From JANRLT01 sp041736895 (GTDB lineage Bacteria > Planctomycetota > Planctomycetia > Pirellulales > JALHPA01), in NCBI GenBank assembly GCA_041736895.1, contig JBGSSS010000227.1:1-22430 (forward strand): a DNA stretch of 22,430 nt, written 5' to 3'. How positions within the stretch are numbered: position 1 is the first letter of the stretch; each line of letters begins with the position of its first letter. Shown one piece after another: positions 21,676 to 22,430 of this stretch. Under the pieces are notes generated by a model. That model was given only the letters and a program-made list of their open reading frames with translations, did not search any database and was not told the DNA's origin. The translations under genes and the position numbers were made by a program.

Positions 21676-22213
21676 CCGGGGCGAACGAATTTAGCCCGCC
21701 AGTTTTTTGACGAGCGTCTTGATCCCGATACCCGTGCGCGCCGATCACGAACAAAGCGGCGGGCTGATGATGCTTCCTCTTATTCAATAGCGTCATCCCC
21801 ATTCTGACGATAAACAGCGTGACTCACACAGGGGCGCGTGTTGCCGCGCCTTTATCGCCGCACCGTGAACGCCAGCGTGATCGCGCCGCAACTGGCCGCG
21901 GCCATGACGCCCTCGGCCACCCTGAAATTCAAACGGGATCACCCCCTGGATAGTTGCAATTCGCGGCGGCGTCGCGCGCGGTGATCTTTTCTTTTTTTGG
22001 CAGAAACGTTGATTTGACCCAGCCTAGCAGAGGCTTCATGATACAGAATTGATAAAATCATCAAGTAGGATAGCCAATCAGCGGGTTGGACAGCTCCGCT
22101 ATAAGGGCTGCTCGCTCAGCGAATTTGCTCGCATGTCCGAGTTGATCGAGGAAATCTTAGTCCCCAAGTGCCGCAGGTTTTCTGCGGCGCAAGATCCCAA
22201 GCTCGTTCGTACG
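21676..22213. other. Stretch of about 540 bases without a gene
   Basis: Only short shadow frames cross this stretch on either strand. The region turns AT-richer near 21980-22080. No RNA, terminator or repeat could be supported. The frame of the downstream cytochrome is open from about 22027, with an alternative ATG at 22133. Confidence 0.5.
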
Positions 22214-22430
22214 ATGTTGACAGAACCACGACTCGTTTGCGTCCCTAGAATCCTGGCCACCGGCATCATGCTTTTGGCGATGAGTCTGCCATCGATTGGC
22301 CGTGCTGAGGAGCCAGCGATTCGTCCGCCGGCAAAGTCCGCTCCCATGCCCGCGGAGCCGCAGCTTGCTGCCCGCGCGGTGCAGTTGCTGCAACGGCGCT
22401 GCGTGGTCTGCCACGGCATCGAGGCCGAGC
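22214..22430 (+). CDS. Exported c-type cytochrome, N-terminal part (cut by right edge)
   Basis: The first 72 codons of a gene that runs past the window. The ATG at 22214 gives a signal peptide: MLTEPRLVCVPR, then a hydrophobic core ILATGIMLLAMSLPSIG, with cleavage near GRA|EE (about 31). A Pro/Ala linker follows, then RAVQLLQRRCVVCHG, a covalent heme-binding CxxCH motif (Cys66, Cys69, His70) at the place where planctomycete PSCyt1 domains begin. Such proteins are exported and often large, with DUF1549/DUF1553, WD40 or other domains behind the cytochrome; the rest is not visible. An alternative in-frame ATG at 22133 would add 27 residues and bury the signal peptide, so I prefer the later one. 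No Shine-Dalgarno site is seen for either. Confidence 0.75.
   Translation, partial: MLTEPRLVCVPRILATGIMLLAMSLPSIGRAEEPAIRPPAKSAPMPAEPQLAARAVQLLQRRCVVCHGIEAE

Noticed and set aside
21715..21760. Minus-strand GIKTLVKKLAG-stop reading like a protein C-terminus
   Set aside because: Too short and not continued by a sensible upstream frame; no family recognised.
1..22430. Search by eye for CRISPR arrays, tRNA and rRNA genes, and intact insertion sequences
   Set aside because: No regularly spaced direct repeats with unique spacers, no cloverleaf or rRNA stretches, and no transposase or integrase frame were found.

Overview
The window looks like chromosomal DNA of a planctomycete, probably of the Pirellula/Rhodopirellula kind. 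This is inferred from several things together: GC-rich genes with few clear Shine-Dalgarno sites, two adjacent secreted sialate O-acetylesterase-like (SGNH/GDSL) enzymes, a SNF2 helicase next to a SWIM zinc-finger protein, a zinc-ribbon/DUF4282-like membrane protein beside a PP2C phosphatase, and a secreted CxxCH c-type cytochrome at the right edge. I could not run a database search, so family names rest on motifs read by eye.

Layout. The left edge (1-525) is the 3' end of gyrB. Directly behind it sits an AT-richer two-gene cassette (550-2432): an AAA/ABC-type ATPase overlapping by 4 bases with a small acidic-motif protein that may be a TOPRIM/DUF4276-like effector. It resembles the two-gene ATPase-plus-nuclease defence systems (OLD/PARIS style). 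Next come a DUF4282-like membrane protein and a PP2C phosphatase (+), then a small exported coiled-coil protein (-). A minus-strand pair follows, SNF2 helicase then SWIM protein (8992 down to 5156). The stretch 8993-10264 has no confident gene, only a possible decayed S24/LexA-like C-terminus on the minus strand. Then comes a second AT-rich gene (10265-12157), an AlbA_2/Schlafen-type plus GHKL ATPase protein. From 12158 to 13123 lies a non-coding region holding a composite dispersed repeat, two hairpins and a run of nine helically phased T-tracts. Two secreted sialate O-acetylesterase-like enzymes follow on the minus strand (17958 down to 13124). On the plus strand come a secreted Gly-rich protein ending in 11-residue repeats with a strong terminator, a small acidic protein, an exported C59-type amide hydrolase, a small Ser/Gln-rich protein, and the start of an exported cytochrome c running off the right edge.

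How things fit together. The likely functional units are the ATPase/effector cassette, the SNF2/SWIM pair, and the esterase pair, which probably de-acetylates polysaccharide or sialic-acid substrates outside the cytoplasm. A family of short intergenic repeats (modules near 2467-2583, 4035-4068, 4953-5145 and 12171-12530) sits close to the 3' ends of several genes, including both AT-rich, probably acquired genes. The most promising new material is the ATPase/effector cassette, the composite repeat with its conserved hairpin, the phased T-tract DNA, and the hendecad-repeat secreted protein.
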